From contig JAHHHZ010000036.1 in NCBI GenBank assembly GCA_019359095.1, positions 1 through 64,000 of the forward strand: 64,000 bases of DNA, given 5' to 3'. Every line of letters starts with the position of its first letter. Position 1 is the first letter of the stretch. The stretch comes from Pleurocapsa minor HA4230-MV1. GTDB taxonomy: Bacteria > Cyanobacteriota > Cyanobacteriia > Cyanobacteriales > Xenococcaceae. The notes beneath the pieces were generated by a model. That model worked only from the letters and a program-made list of their open reading frames with translations. It had not been told where the DNA came from and did not search any database. Positions 1-7,410 of this stretch are shown piece by piece. Both the position numbers and the translations under genes were made by a program.

Positions 1-52
1 TAGTGGCGACTCTGCTCCTGTAGCACTAACTGCTCCTGCAATCAACGGTTAA
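1..52 (+). CDS. psbA: Photosystem II D1 protein, C-terminal tail only (partial)
   Basis: Only the last 16 codons are in the window, starting in frame at base 2 and ending with TAA at 50-52. They encode SGDSAPVALTAPAING. The APVALTAPAxxG pattern is the hallmark of the cyanobacterial D1 carboxy-terminal extension. The length of 16 residues is what remains after CtpA cleaves behind Ala344, so the window opens almost exactly at the processing site. D1 carries P680 and the ligands of the oxygen-evolving cluster in thylakoids. Which psbA paralogue this is cannot be told. A hairpin and a strong terminator follow directly. Confidence 0.85.
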   Translation, partial: SGDSAPVALTAPAING

Positions 53-63
53 GAACTTGTCGG

Positions 64-128
64 ACTTACATCAGCTGTAAGTTTTGAATAAAAGAAATGC
101 TCTCCAGCAATGGGGGGCATTTTTTTTG
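64..128 (+). terminator. psbA terminator region
   Basis: Two stem-loops in series. The first pairs ACTTACA (64-70) with TGTAAGT (76-82). The second pairs ATGCTCTCC (97-105) with GGGGGGCAT (112-120) using one G-U pair, and is followed by seven T from 121. The second is a textbook intrinsic terminator for psbA. The first may stabilise the mRNA 3' end. Confidence 0.85.
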
Positions 129-255
129 GTATTTTTTATCGCTAACTAACATAATCTAGGTTTGAGTTAAGTAGATAGAGGTTGTCTGAAAAAACTGATG
201 TTATAAAGTAGGAAGTCTCGGAAAATTAAATTAACATTATTATTGAGTTTTATCT

Positions 256-630
256 ATGTCTACTATTGAACAAATTAAACCAGCTAGCAAAGCAGATGTA
301 ATTATTTACGTACCCTATTACTCAAAAAACAAACATAGTTGGCTACCTCATGCGATCGCCTTATACCGTGAGGCATCTTTAGAAGGTGAACGCCAAATTG
401 AAGGAGCCGAAGGGATTGCCTTTGTTGCCAGCTGGTATGTATCAAAATTACCCTCAGAGTTGACCCGCTGTCGTTTACAATTTGATGGACAGGCAGAATT
501 AAGCTATGAGGTAACTCTATCTAATTCCGAGTTTATTGATTACCTAATTGATGTCATCATGAATTTTAAGCGTTCAAAGAAAACTGATTTTCCTCAAAGT
601 TTTTATCGCAAATTACTGCGCTTTGAATAA
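256..630 (+). CDS. ebsA: EbsA-like type IV pilus biogenesis protein
   Basis: A 124-residue soluble protein with no signal peptide or membrane segment. The order of features (IKPASKADVxIYVPYY at the start, a QIEGAEGIAFVASWYVSKLP core, then LTRCRLQFDGQAELSYEV and a FYRKLLRF end) matches my memory of the cyanobacteria-specific EbsA family. EbsA is needed for type IV pilus assembly and biofilm self-suppression in Synechococcus elongatus. The assignment rests on recalled family features, not on an alignment. ATG at 256 is the only sensible start. The next gene begins 36 bases after the stop on the same strand, so the two are probably cotranscribed. The 203-base gap upstream holds the psbA terminator and presumably this gene's promoter. 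Confidence 0.6.
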   Translation: MSTIEQIKPASKADVIIYVPYYSKNKHSWLPHAIALYREASLEGERQIEGAEGIAFVASWYVSKLPSELTRCRLQFDGQAELSYEVTLSNSEFIDYLIDVIMNFKRSKKTDFPQSFYRKLLRFE

Positions 631-666
631 AATCATATAAATACAACATCAACAAGGAGTGAGGCC

Positions 667-1758
667 GTGGCTACATCTGCTAAATATCTTCTAATAGCTT
701 CTACCGAGGCCTACTGTGGTAAATCGGCAACTATTCTTGGTTTGAGTTATCTGGCTCAGGCAAAAGATATTTCAATTGGTTATGGTCAACCGTTAGCAGC
801 CGATTTTAGAGAAAATTCAGCAGATTTAGCAGCATCTTCAGATGCTAAATTTTTAGCTACAACTTTAGGTTTGTCTGCTAATCAAGTAAAGTCACCTTTC
901 CTCTCTGTAGATCAGACTAAGATCAATCGGCGACTGCAAGGAGACGATCTCCAAGACTATAGTGAAGCTGTGCGAGAATATGTAGCGCAGATTGAGGGGG
1001 ATTTAATTTTCCTGGAAGGATCTAGTAATCTCTGGGAAGGAAGTATTTTTAATCTTTCAGTACCAGAAATTGCCGAACTAGTTGATGCCTCAATTCTGCT
1101 TGTTGCCCGTTATCAGCCTCAACTTTTGGTAGGTAGCTTATTATCAGCTAAAAAGTTTTTAGGAGATCGCTTATTGGGCGTAATTATCAACGATGTGCCG
1201 CCAGAAGAATTTAGCACTGCATCGGAGATTATCAAACTTTATCTGGAAAACCAGCAGATTCCTGTTCTGGGAATGATTCCTAAAGATCGCATCCTCAACA
1301 GTGTTAGCGTCAAGGAAATTGCTAAGCGATTAAAAGCCGAAGTTTTATGTTGTTCTGAACATTTAGACTGGATGATAGAAAGTCTTAGTATTGGGGCAAT
1401 GAATGTTAATTCGGCTCTAGGATATTTCCGTCAAAGAGAAAATATGGCGGTAGTGACAGGAGGCGATCGCACCGAATTACAAATGGCAGCTTTAGAAACT
1501 TCAACTCATTGTCTGATTTTAACTGGTCGTATTCCTCCTAAAGAAATTATTATTGAGAGAGCTGAAAGTTTAGAGATTCCTGTACTGTCTGTGGATACGG
1601 ATACTTTAACTACAGTAGAGGTTGTTGATGGCGCATTTGGCAGAGTTCCTCTTCAAGAAGATATAAAAGTTCGTCAAATTAAACGTCTTATTCAGCAAAA
1701 TTTCGATTTTGAGCGATTACTTAAATATCTTGGTTTAGAATTCGCTAAATCAATTTAA
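667..1758 (+). CDS. Phosphotransacetylase-like protein: BioD-type P-loop NTPase plus DRTGG domain
   Basis: 363 residues. The N-terminal half (about 1-215) is a dethiobiotin-synthetase/cobyrinate-synthase type P-loop domain with the motif EAYCGKSAT near residue 16 and FLEGSSN near 117. The C-terminal half (about 220-330) is a DRTGG domain, with VVTGGDRTELQ near 262. In some bacteria this pair of domains forms the N-terminus of phosphate acetyltransferase, but the catalytic PTA_PTB domain is missing, so acetyl transfer is not supported and a regulatory or nucleotide-sensing role is more likely. The start is GTG at 667, fixed by a good ribosome site AAGGAG at 654-659, seven bases upstream. It follows the ebsA-like gene closely. 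Confidence 0.75.
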   Translation: MATSAKYLLIASTEAYCGKSATILGLSYLAQAKDISIGYGQPLAADFRENSADLAASSDAKFLATTLGLSANQVKSPFLSVDQTKINRRLQGDDLQDYSEAVREYVAQIEGDLIFLEGSSNLWEGSIFNLSVPEIAELVDASILLVARYQPQLLVGSLLSAKKFLGDRLLGVIINDVPPEEFSTASEIIKLYLENQQIPVLGMIPKDRILNSVSVKEIAKRLKAEVLCCSEHLDWMIESLSIGAMNVNSALGYFRQRENMAVVTGGDRTELQMAALETSTHCLILTGRIPPKEIIIERAESLEIPVLSVDTDTLTTVEVVDGAFGRVPLQEDIKVRQIKRLIQQNFDFERLLKYLGLEFAKSI

Positions 1759-1801
1759 TTTTAAATCGAGGCTGTTGCTCAATCGAAGTATAGACTTATA
1801 A

Positions 1802-1829
1802 AAAAAATGGCTCAGATGAATTCTGAGCC
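1802..1829 (-). terminator. Terminator of the ABC1-family kinase gene
   Basis: A perfect 8-bp inverted repeat pairs GGCTCAGA (1809-1816) with TCTGAGCC (1822-1829) around a 5-base loop. The A run at 1801-1807 becomes a U tract only on the minus strand, so the terminator serves the minus-strand gene ending at 1856. Confidence 0.8.
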
Positions 1830-1855
1830 AAAATAACCAACTAATTAATATGGAT

Positions 1856-3805
1856 CTATCTAGCTGCGGGCAAAGCAGTCAAAGTCTGTGGCTGAGGATC
1901 TACTAGTAGGGATCTAATCAGTCTTGCTGCCAGTTTTTGAGCTAACCCTTCAGCAACTTGCTGTCCGATTTTTTGAGTTTCGGGCTTGGTAATAATTTTG
2001 GCCACAACAGAAATTAAACGAGTAGGATTAAAGCCTGGAGTCTGTTGCAGAATACCAACAATATTTTTGAGGTGAATCATTGTATAGGAATCTTGCCTGT
2101 ATTCTACGGGGGTTTCTTGAACTGCCAAGCCTACTCTTTGGCGGAAAGTAGTCGAAAGATTAAAAATAGTTCGCCGACCGATACTATCGATCGCATTAAC
2201 TAACTCTTCGGCAATGCGATCGCGAATAAATGTCCCGCGATCGCTATATAAATAATCAAGAGCCTGATCCACTACTCCATCAAAATCATAGTCTCTGGAG
2301 TCTGTAGCGTTATTGAGTAAGTTTTCTAAACGATGCCAACGAAAACCTTCTTCTTTAAACAACAAGTCTTTTAAAGATGCTCGTAGTTCAGGTGCAGGAT
2401 CGGTCAAAAGCCTTTTAGCAATATACGGATAGGCTTTGCTCAAAACCTTAAACTCAGGATCGACACCAATAGCAATCCCTTCTAAAGTTACCATTGAACG
2501 AATAATCAGGGCATAGTAGGCAGGGACTGTAAAAGGAAATTCATACATCATTGCCGACATCTGATCGGTAATGCTCTTAAAATTTAGTTCGGCTACACTA
2601 GCGCCTAAAGCATTGCCAAAAACGTTAGCCAAGGCAGGTACAATCGGTCTTAGGTCTGTATCTGGGGTCAAAAAGTCTAACTTAACATAATCTTCTGACA
2701 GAGCCTCAAAATCACGGTTAACTAAGTGAACTACCGCTTCAATCAAACCATATCTTTGATAGGGCTTAATTCGACTCATCATGCCAAAGTCTAAATAAGC
2801 TAATTTACCGTTATCCATTGCTAACAGGTTTCCTGGGTGAGGATCGGCATGAAAAAATCCGTGTTCTAGCAACTGTCTTAAAGAACATTCCACCCCAATT
2901 TCAATAATGTGAGTAGCGTCGATGCCTTTTTCCTGCACTGCTTCAATATCAGTAAGCTTGGTGCCATCGATCCATTCCATAGTTAGGACGCGCTTACCCG
3001 TATATTCCCAATAAATCTTCGGTACATAGATTTCTTCCATGTAGCCGTAAAATTCTCTGAACTTATCGGCGTTGCGACCTTCTTGATTATAGTTAGTCTC
3101 TTCAAAAATTCGTTCTGCTAGCTCATCAATAATAGCGCGTAGATTAGAACGTACCTGCTTAACATTGTCTTGGACAAATCCTGCCAGTAGTCTCATGATG
3201 TAGATATCAAGACTAATACGACTGTTAAGATCGGGACGCTGTACTTTTACTGCTACTTCTTCTCCTGTTTTTAAACGACCTTTATATACTTGCCCCAACG
3301 ATGCTGCGGCGATGGGTTGCGCAGATAAATCAGCATAAATTTCTTCTGGTCTTGCGCCTAACTCTTCCTCAATAAAGCGAAATGCCACTTCATTAGGAAA
3401 AGAAGGAATCTTATCCTGTAGGGTAGTTAATTCTTCTAAATAGGCAGGAGGAACAACATCTGGTCTAGTAGATAAAGCCTGGCCGATTTTAATGTAGGCA
3501 GGGCCTAACTTAGTTAAAATTTTAATTAGCTGACGCGCTCTTTTCTTTTGCTTGGGAATAGAATTACCAGTAAAACTATCCCACCAGACTCCAAGAACAA
3601 AGCGAGTAAAGGGAAATAAAATAGCAATTAAACGACCTAAGACTAAAAAAGGACGACGACGATACTGAGCGTTATTGGTTTCTGGGTTATAACGCCAGTC
3701 CGCATTTGGCTCATCATAAGCTAATTCAGTATCCTCATAGGTGTCGATCGCCTGGGATGGTACGGTAATGGTGTCTGTTCTAGATAAGACTGTCTCTTGA
3801 CGCAT
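1856..3805 (-). CDS. ABC1/AarF/UbiB-family atypical kinase
   Basis: 649 residues of the ABC1K family (AarF, UbiB, Coq8), which in oxygenic phototrophs acts in prenylquinone and tocopherol metabolism and in stress responses of thylakoids. Visible motifs in order: KIGQ (106-109), the alanine-rich loop AAASLGQV (166-173) that replaces a normal glycine loop, the ATP-binding lysine in VAVKVQRP (184-191), the EETNYNQEGRN helix (about 235-245), the catalytic loop HADPHPGN (319-326) and DFG (339-341). The C-terminal 230 residues are the usual cyanobacterial and plastid extension. A hydrophobic stretch at 54-75 may associate with membranes. The gene stands alone with its own terminator. The exact paralogue and substrate cannot be given. 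Confidence 0.9.
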   Translation of the reverse strand: MRQETVLSRTDTITVPSQAIDTYEDTELAYDEPNADWRYNPETNNAQYRRRPFLVLGRLIAILFPFTRFVLGVWWDSFTGNSIPKQKKRARQLIKILTKLGPAYIKIGQALSTRPDVVPPAYLEELTTLQDKIPSFPNEVAFRFIEEELGARPEEIYADLSAQPIAAASLGQVYKGRLKTGEEVAVKVQRPDLNSRISLDIYIMRLLAGFVQDNVKQVRSNLRAIIDELAERIFEETNYNQEGRNADKFREFYGYMEEIYVPKIYWEYTGKRVLTMEWIDGTKLTDIEAVQEKGIDATHIIEIGVECSLRQLLEHGFFHADPHPGNLLAMDNGKLAYLDFGMMSRIKPYQRYGLIEAVVHLVNRDFEALSEDYVKLDFLTPDTDLRPIVPALANVFGNALGASVAELNFKSITDQMSAMMYEFPFTVPAYYALIIRSMVTLEGIAIGVDPEFKVLSKAYPYIAKRLLTDPAPELRASLKDLLFKEEGFRWHRLENLLNNATDSRDYDFDGVVDQALDYLYSDRGTFIRDRIAEELVNAIDSIGRRTIFNLSTTFRQRVGLAVQETPVEYRQDSYTMIHLKNIVGILQQTPGFNPTRLISVVAKIITKPETQKIGQQVAEGLAQKLAARLIRSLLVDPQPQTLTALPAAR

Positions 3806-3906
3806 AGGATAGTTTAAAGACTGACGTTAACAACTTTGTTAACAATTGTAACAAGAGATAGAAATAAACTACTCTTTCTTTAGATTACTTTGGTTCTTTA
3901 TTTCCA

Positions 3907-3920
3907 TCAAAAGTCAAAAG
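3907..3920 (-). repeat. Heptamer repeat (TCAAAAG)2 supplying the trhO stop codon
   Basis: Two perfect head-to-tail copies of TCAAAAG. The TGA stop of trhO (3914-3916 read on the minus strand) lies inside the second copy. The same heptamer recurs at 31083-31106. Confidence 0.7.
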
Positions 3921-4810
3921 TTAGATTCTCTGGTTTTTTCAGTTTCTCTAGCTCGACGACGGTTTACTTGACGGGCTTTTTTGGCTGGAGTTAGCTGCTC
4001 GTAACAGTGAGGGCAAGAAATATGGGATTCATATTGAGGAGATTTTTTGTCTGCCGCTGAAATGGGATGGCCACAGGCATAGCAAAGCTCGTAACTACCG
4101 ATTTCTAAACCTTCCTTGACAGCAACCCGCTCGTCAAAAACAAAACATTCTCCCTCCCACATACTTTCTTCGGGAGATATATTTTCCAGATATTTTAAAA
4201 TTCCACCTTTAAGGTGATAGACCTCTTTAAATCCTTGAGACAGCAGATAGGAAGAAGCTTTTTCGCACCGAATTCCCCCAGTACAGAACATTGCTACTTT
4301 AGGATTTTCTTGCGGATTGAGGTTTTGCGCGATGTATTGAGGAAACTCGCGAAAAGATTGAGTATTGGGGTTCTTAGCTCGCTTAAAGCTGCCTATTTCT
4401 ATTTCATAGTCGTTTCTCGTATCAATGACCACCACTTCAGGATCGGCGATCACCTGATTCCAATCTTGAGGATTAACATAAGTACCTACCTGTTGATTAG
4501 GGTTAACCGCTGGTAAGCCGAGAGTCACGATTTCTGATTTTATTTTGACCTTTAGTCTGACAAAAGGAAGCTTTTGCGCAGTCGATTCTTTGTGTTCAAG
4601 ATCGGCTAAATTAGGCAAACTACGAAGCTGAGTTAAGACAGTGGCGATCGCTTTTTCCTGGCCTGCGATCGTGCCGTTAATACCTTCTTCGGCTAAGATA
4701 ATCGTCCCCTTTAGCTCCTGTGATTGACACAATGTCAAGATTTGCTGTTTTTTAGCTTTTAAATCCGAAATATTCGCGAATTTATAGAAAGTAGCAATTA
4801 AATAAGTCAT
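3914..4810 (-). CDS. trhO: tRNA uridine(34) hydroxylase TrhO (rhodanese family)
   Basis: 298 residues. The N-terminal acylphosphatase-like domain (1-95) contains ILAEEGINGTIAG. The rhodanese domain (about 115-210) has VVVIDTRNDYE and the active-site loop FCTGGIRCEKA with catalytic Cys176. The C-terminus carries two CxxC pairs (243/246 and 266/269), a zinc-binding pattern usual in this UPF0176 family. TrhO hydroxylates U34 of several tRNAs to ho5U in an oxygen-dependent reaction, known from Escherichia coli YceA. Its start lies 15 bases after panB ends on the same strand, so the two form an operon. The last two residues and stop are encoded by a heptamer repeat, suggesting the 3' end was remodelled. 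Confidence 0.92.
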   Translation of the reverse strand: MTYLIATFYKFANISDLKAKKQQILTLCQSQELKGTIILAEEGINGTIAGQEKAIATVLTQLRSLPNLADLEHKESTAQKLPFVRLKVKIKSEIVTLGLPAVNPNQQVGTYVNPQDWNQVIADPEVVVIDTRNDYEIEIGSFKRAKNPNTQSFREFPQYIAQNLNPQENPKVAMFCTGGIRCEKASSYLLSQGFKEVYHLKGGILKYLENISPEESMWEGECFVFDERVAVKEGLEIGSYELCYACGHPISAADKKSPQYESHISCPHCYEQLTPAKKARQVNRRRARETEKTRESNF

Positions 4811-4825
4811 CGCAACTATAGGTAA

Positions 4826-5605
4826 CTATGATTGAGGGAATTTTTGCTGCTGTACTTCTTGAGTAAAATCTTCGACGGCATCGGTAATTATCTGCCTGAG
4901 ATTAACATAAGACTTAGCAAAAGGTGGTTTTCTGGCGGACAAGCCTAATAGATCGGCGGTAACTAAGACCTGACCATCACATTTATTGCCTGCGCCAATA
5001 CCAATCGTGGGAATAGCAATTTTATCCGTAATAATTGCCGCCAGATCGCTGGGAATATGCTCTAAAACAATGCTAAATGCTCCTGCTTGAGCTAAAGCGA
5101 TCGCCTGATCGATAATCATTTCTGCTTCTGCTTGAGTCTGTCCCTGCTGTTTGTAGCCCAAAATCCGAAACGACTGGGGAGTCAAACCCACATGACCCAT
5201 GACAGGAATGCCAATTGTCGTTAATTCTCGAACGATCTCTACAATCATCGGCTGTCCGCCTTCTAGTTTAACTGCCGACGCGCCAGTTTCTTTCATTACT
5301 CTTCCTGCTGCTTCCATTGCCTGAGTTACGCTAACCTGATAGCTCATAAACGGTAGATCGCAAACGACTAAGGCATGTTTAACTCCACGACAGACTGCTT
5401 TAGCATGATGGATCATCTCATCAAGAGTTACAGGCAAAGTACTCGAATGACCCAAACCTACCATTGCCAAGGAATCGCCCACAAGAATCAGATCTACTCC
5501 TGCTCGATCTAAGATCTGCGCTAAGCTGTATTCCCAAGCTGTAAGGGAAATAATTGAGCGTCCTGACTCTTTCCACTGAGTTAATTGCTGTAAAGTTACT
5601 GCCAT
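4826..5605 (-). CDS. panB: 3-methyl-2-oxobutanoate hydroxymethyltransferase
   Basis: 259 residues, the normal PanB length. PanB transfers a hydroxymethyl group from 5,10-methylene-tetrahydrofolate to 2-oxoisovalerate, giving ketopantoate, the first committed step to pantothenate and CoA. The metal-binding [10 protein letters not shown] segment (near 43-53), the VKLEGG strand and GHVGLTPQS (near 138-146) and the late IGIGAG loop near 202 are all present. ATG at 5605 gives the standard start. It heads a two-gene operon with trhO and is divergent from the ABC ATPase gene at 5699. The short 93-base gap between them must hold both promoters. Confidence 0.95.
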   Translation of the reverse strand: MAVTLQQLTQWKESGRSIISLTAWEYSLAQILDRAGVDLILVGDSLAMVGLGHSSTLPVTLDEMIHHAKAVCRGVKHALVVCDLPFMSYQVSVTQAMEAAGRVMKETGASAVKLEGGQPMIVEIVRELTTIGIPVMGHVGLTPQSFRILGYKQQGQTQAEAEMIIDQAIALAQAGAFSIVLEHIPSDLAAIITDKIAIPTIGIGAGNKCDGQVLVTADLLGLSARKPPFAKSYVNLRQIITDAVEDFTQEVQQQKFPQS

Positions 5606-5698
5606 TGCGATCTAAGCTGGTTCTAATATTTTTAAAGCTGCTGTTTGAAGTTATTGTCTTATTGTAAAAGCTACATATCACAACTTAATTATTAGAAC

Positions 5699-6760
5699 AT
5701 GGCAAAACTTAAATTACAAAATTTACACAAAAAATATCGTGCTGATGTTGTTCCTGTCAAAGATATTTCCTTAGAAATTAATGACGGTGAATTTCTAACT
5801 TTATTAGGGCCTTCTGGATGTGGTAAATCCACCCTGTTACGTCTCATTGCTGGCTTAGAAGCTCCAACTAGTGGGGAAGTAAGTATTGGCGGGCAAAATG
5901 TCAATCAGGCTGCTCCTGGCGATCGCAATATGGCAATGGTTTTTCAAAGCTATGCTCTCTATCCTCACATGACCGCAGCCGAAAATATTGCTACGGCACT
6001 AAAATTACGCAAGATGCCTGAAGCGGAAATCAAGCGTCGAGTTAATGAGGCAGCCCATAAATTAGAGTTAACTAGTCTACTTAACCGTAAACCAGGTCAG
6101 ATGTCTGGTGGTCAAAGACAAAGAGTAGCCTTAGCTAGAGCCTTAGTGCGCGACCCTGAAGTATTTTTGCTAGACGAGCCGTTAAGTAATCTGGATGCCC
6201 TGTTGCGAGAGCAGGTGAGAGCGCAGATGAAACAGCTATTCAAAGAGCAGAATAAGCCTGTAGTATATGTTACTCACGATCAAACCGAAGCCATGACTCT
6301 CTCTAGCAAAGTAGCAGTATTGAACCAAGGCATGATTCAACAGTTAGATCCTCCTAGTCGTATCTATTCCCATCCCGCCAATGAATTTGTTGCTAGCTTT
6401 GTCGGTAGTCCGCAAATGAATCTGTTAACCCTAAAGTGTGAGGGAAATAGCGCGTTCCTCGGTCAATATCGATTTGAATTACCAACTATGAATAATAAGC
6501 CAACTACAATCGTTTTTGGTATTAGACCTGAAGATGTCTGTCTAGCTGATGCCGAATCAGCCGCAACAATTATCGGTCAAGCATATCTGGTAGAGCAACT
6601 AGGCAAAGACAACTTAGTTAGTGTAAAAATACCAGACTCGGAAAAAACGCTTAGAGCTTTATTGCCTAGCGATCGCAACTGGCAAGACCAAACGATCCCT
6701 CTAGCGATCCAACCCCATAAAATCCACTGGTTTGATGTTGCAACAGGCGATCGCCTTTAA
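5699..6760 (+). CDS. Sugar-type ABC transporter ATPase (MalK/UgpC/MsmK class)
   Basis: 353 residues. The ATPase domain shows Walker A GPSGCGKS (37-44), Q-loop VFQSYALYPHM (81-91), signature MSGGQRQR (135-142), Walker B VFLLDE (155-160) and the switch histidine at 193. The C-terminal 110 residues form the TOBE/OB regulatory region (FGIRPEDV near 275) typical of carbohydrate importers. No permease or binding-protein gene is nearby, so it may be a shared ATPase serving several sugar importers, as MsmK and MsiK do in other bacteria; that is inference. A second MalK-like ATPase lies at 32081. Confidence 0.9.
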   Translation: MAKLKLQNLHKKYRADVVPVKDISLEINDGEFLTLLGPSGCGKSTLLRLIAGLEAPTSGEVSIGGQNVNQAAPGDRNMAMVFQSYALYPHMTAAENIATALKLRKMPEAEIKRRVNEAAHKLELTSLLNRKPGQMSGGQRQRVALARALVRDPEVFLLDEPLSNLDALLREQVRAQMKQLFKEQNKPVVYVTHDQTEAMTLSSKVAVLNQGMIQQLDPPSRIYSHPANEFVASFVGSPQMNLLTLKCEGNSAFLGQYRFELPTMNNKPTTIVFGIRPEDVCLADAESAATIIGQAYLVEQLGKDNLVSVKIPDSEKTLRALLPSDRNWQDQTIPLAIQPHKIHWFDVATGDRL

Positions 6761-6833
6761 ATGAGCTTAAAGCTATATTATGGGAAAGAATTGGAATTTA
6801 TAGCAGTCGAAGTAAAAGTTAGGACAATATAAA

Positions 6834-6872
6834 ATCTCGCGCAAAGACGCAAAGACGCAAAGGGATTAAAAG
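6834..6872 (+). repeat. Interspersed repeat R2, copy 1
   Basis: Begins ATCTCGCGC followed by iterated AAAGACGC units and ends AAAGGGATTAAA. The same arrangement recurs at 31919-31953, and in inverse orientation, split, at 51325-51475. No coding potential. Confidence 0.7.
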
Positions 6873-6928
6873 ATGTCTTAATCTATCGTTCGATGGCTAT
6901 AAAGCAAGAAAATAGGGATGAAAAATTT

Positions 6929-7342
6929 TTATGAGGGGTCGATCGATCGCGATTGTTCGGGAAAAGAACACTCTACAGTGATTTTAAGATGACTTTCGGC
7001 AGAACCTTCTGTAACATAAGGAATTCCTGCTTTTCCTCCTACTTTAATACCAAACTCTAAAGTTACTTTATTGATATTGCCACTAGCTATATTTCTAAAA
7101 GCGTTAAGAGTGTAGTTAGTATAGGCGCGAATTGTCCCTTCAATTGCTTGGAAATTTTGGACAACTTGATTTTGTGAATTGCTTCCCCCTAACCCCTTAC
7201 CTCCTCTACCCAAGTCATCCCTAGTTAGTTCTTCTTCATCTTCCGTTTGTGTCGATTCTCTAGGGGCTATTTGAACTTCTTCTTGCACTTCCATATAGAT
7301 GACTGTGCCGTCTTCGAGTTCGATCGGGGCTAATTGCGTCAT
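6929..7342 (-). CDS. Trypsin-co-occurring domain 1 (Trypco1, CU044_2847-like) protein
   Basis: 137 residues. The N-terminus (IELEDGTVIYMEV) and the C-terminal beta pattern (VTLEFGIKVGGKAGIPYVTEGSAESHLKITVE, positions about 92-124) match the small Trypco1 domain. It occurs next to trypsin-like or caspase-like proteases and STAND NTPases in bacterial conflict systems. A low-complexity acidic and glycine linker (about 30-58) separates the two conserved parts, and the last six residues look non-conserved. It is divergent from the caspase/nSTAND gene with only 68 bases between starts, so the pair very likely shares a control region and functions together. The molecular role of Trypco1 is not established; it is thought to be an adaptor or a substrate-like partner. 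Confidence 0.75.
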   Translation of the reverse strand: MTQLAPIELEDGTVIYMEVQEEVQIAPRESTQTEDEEELTRDDLGRGGKGLGGSNSQNQVVQNFQAIEGTIRAYTNYTLNAFRNIASGNINKVTLEFGIKVGGKAGIPYVTEGSAESHLKITVECSFPEQSRSIDPS

Positions 7343-7410
7343 TATTCTAGAGCTTTTGTAGTTAATTTGCTTTCTTAGTTAGAATTATCACAAATTAAGC
7401 GTTTTGGGCA

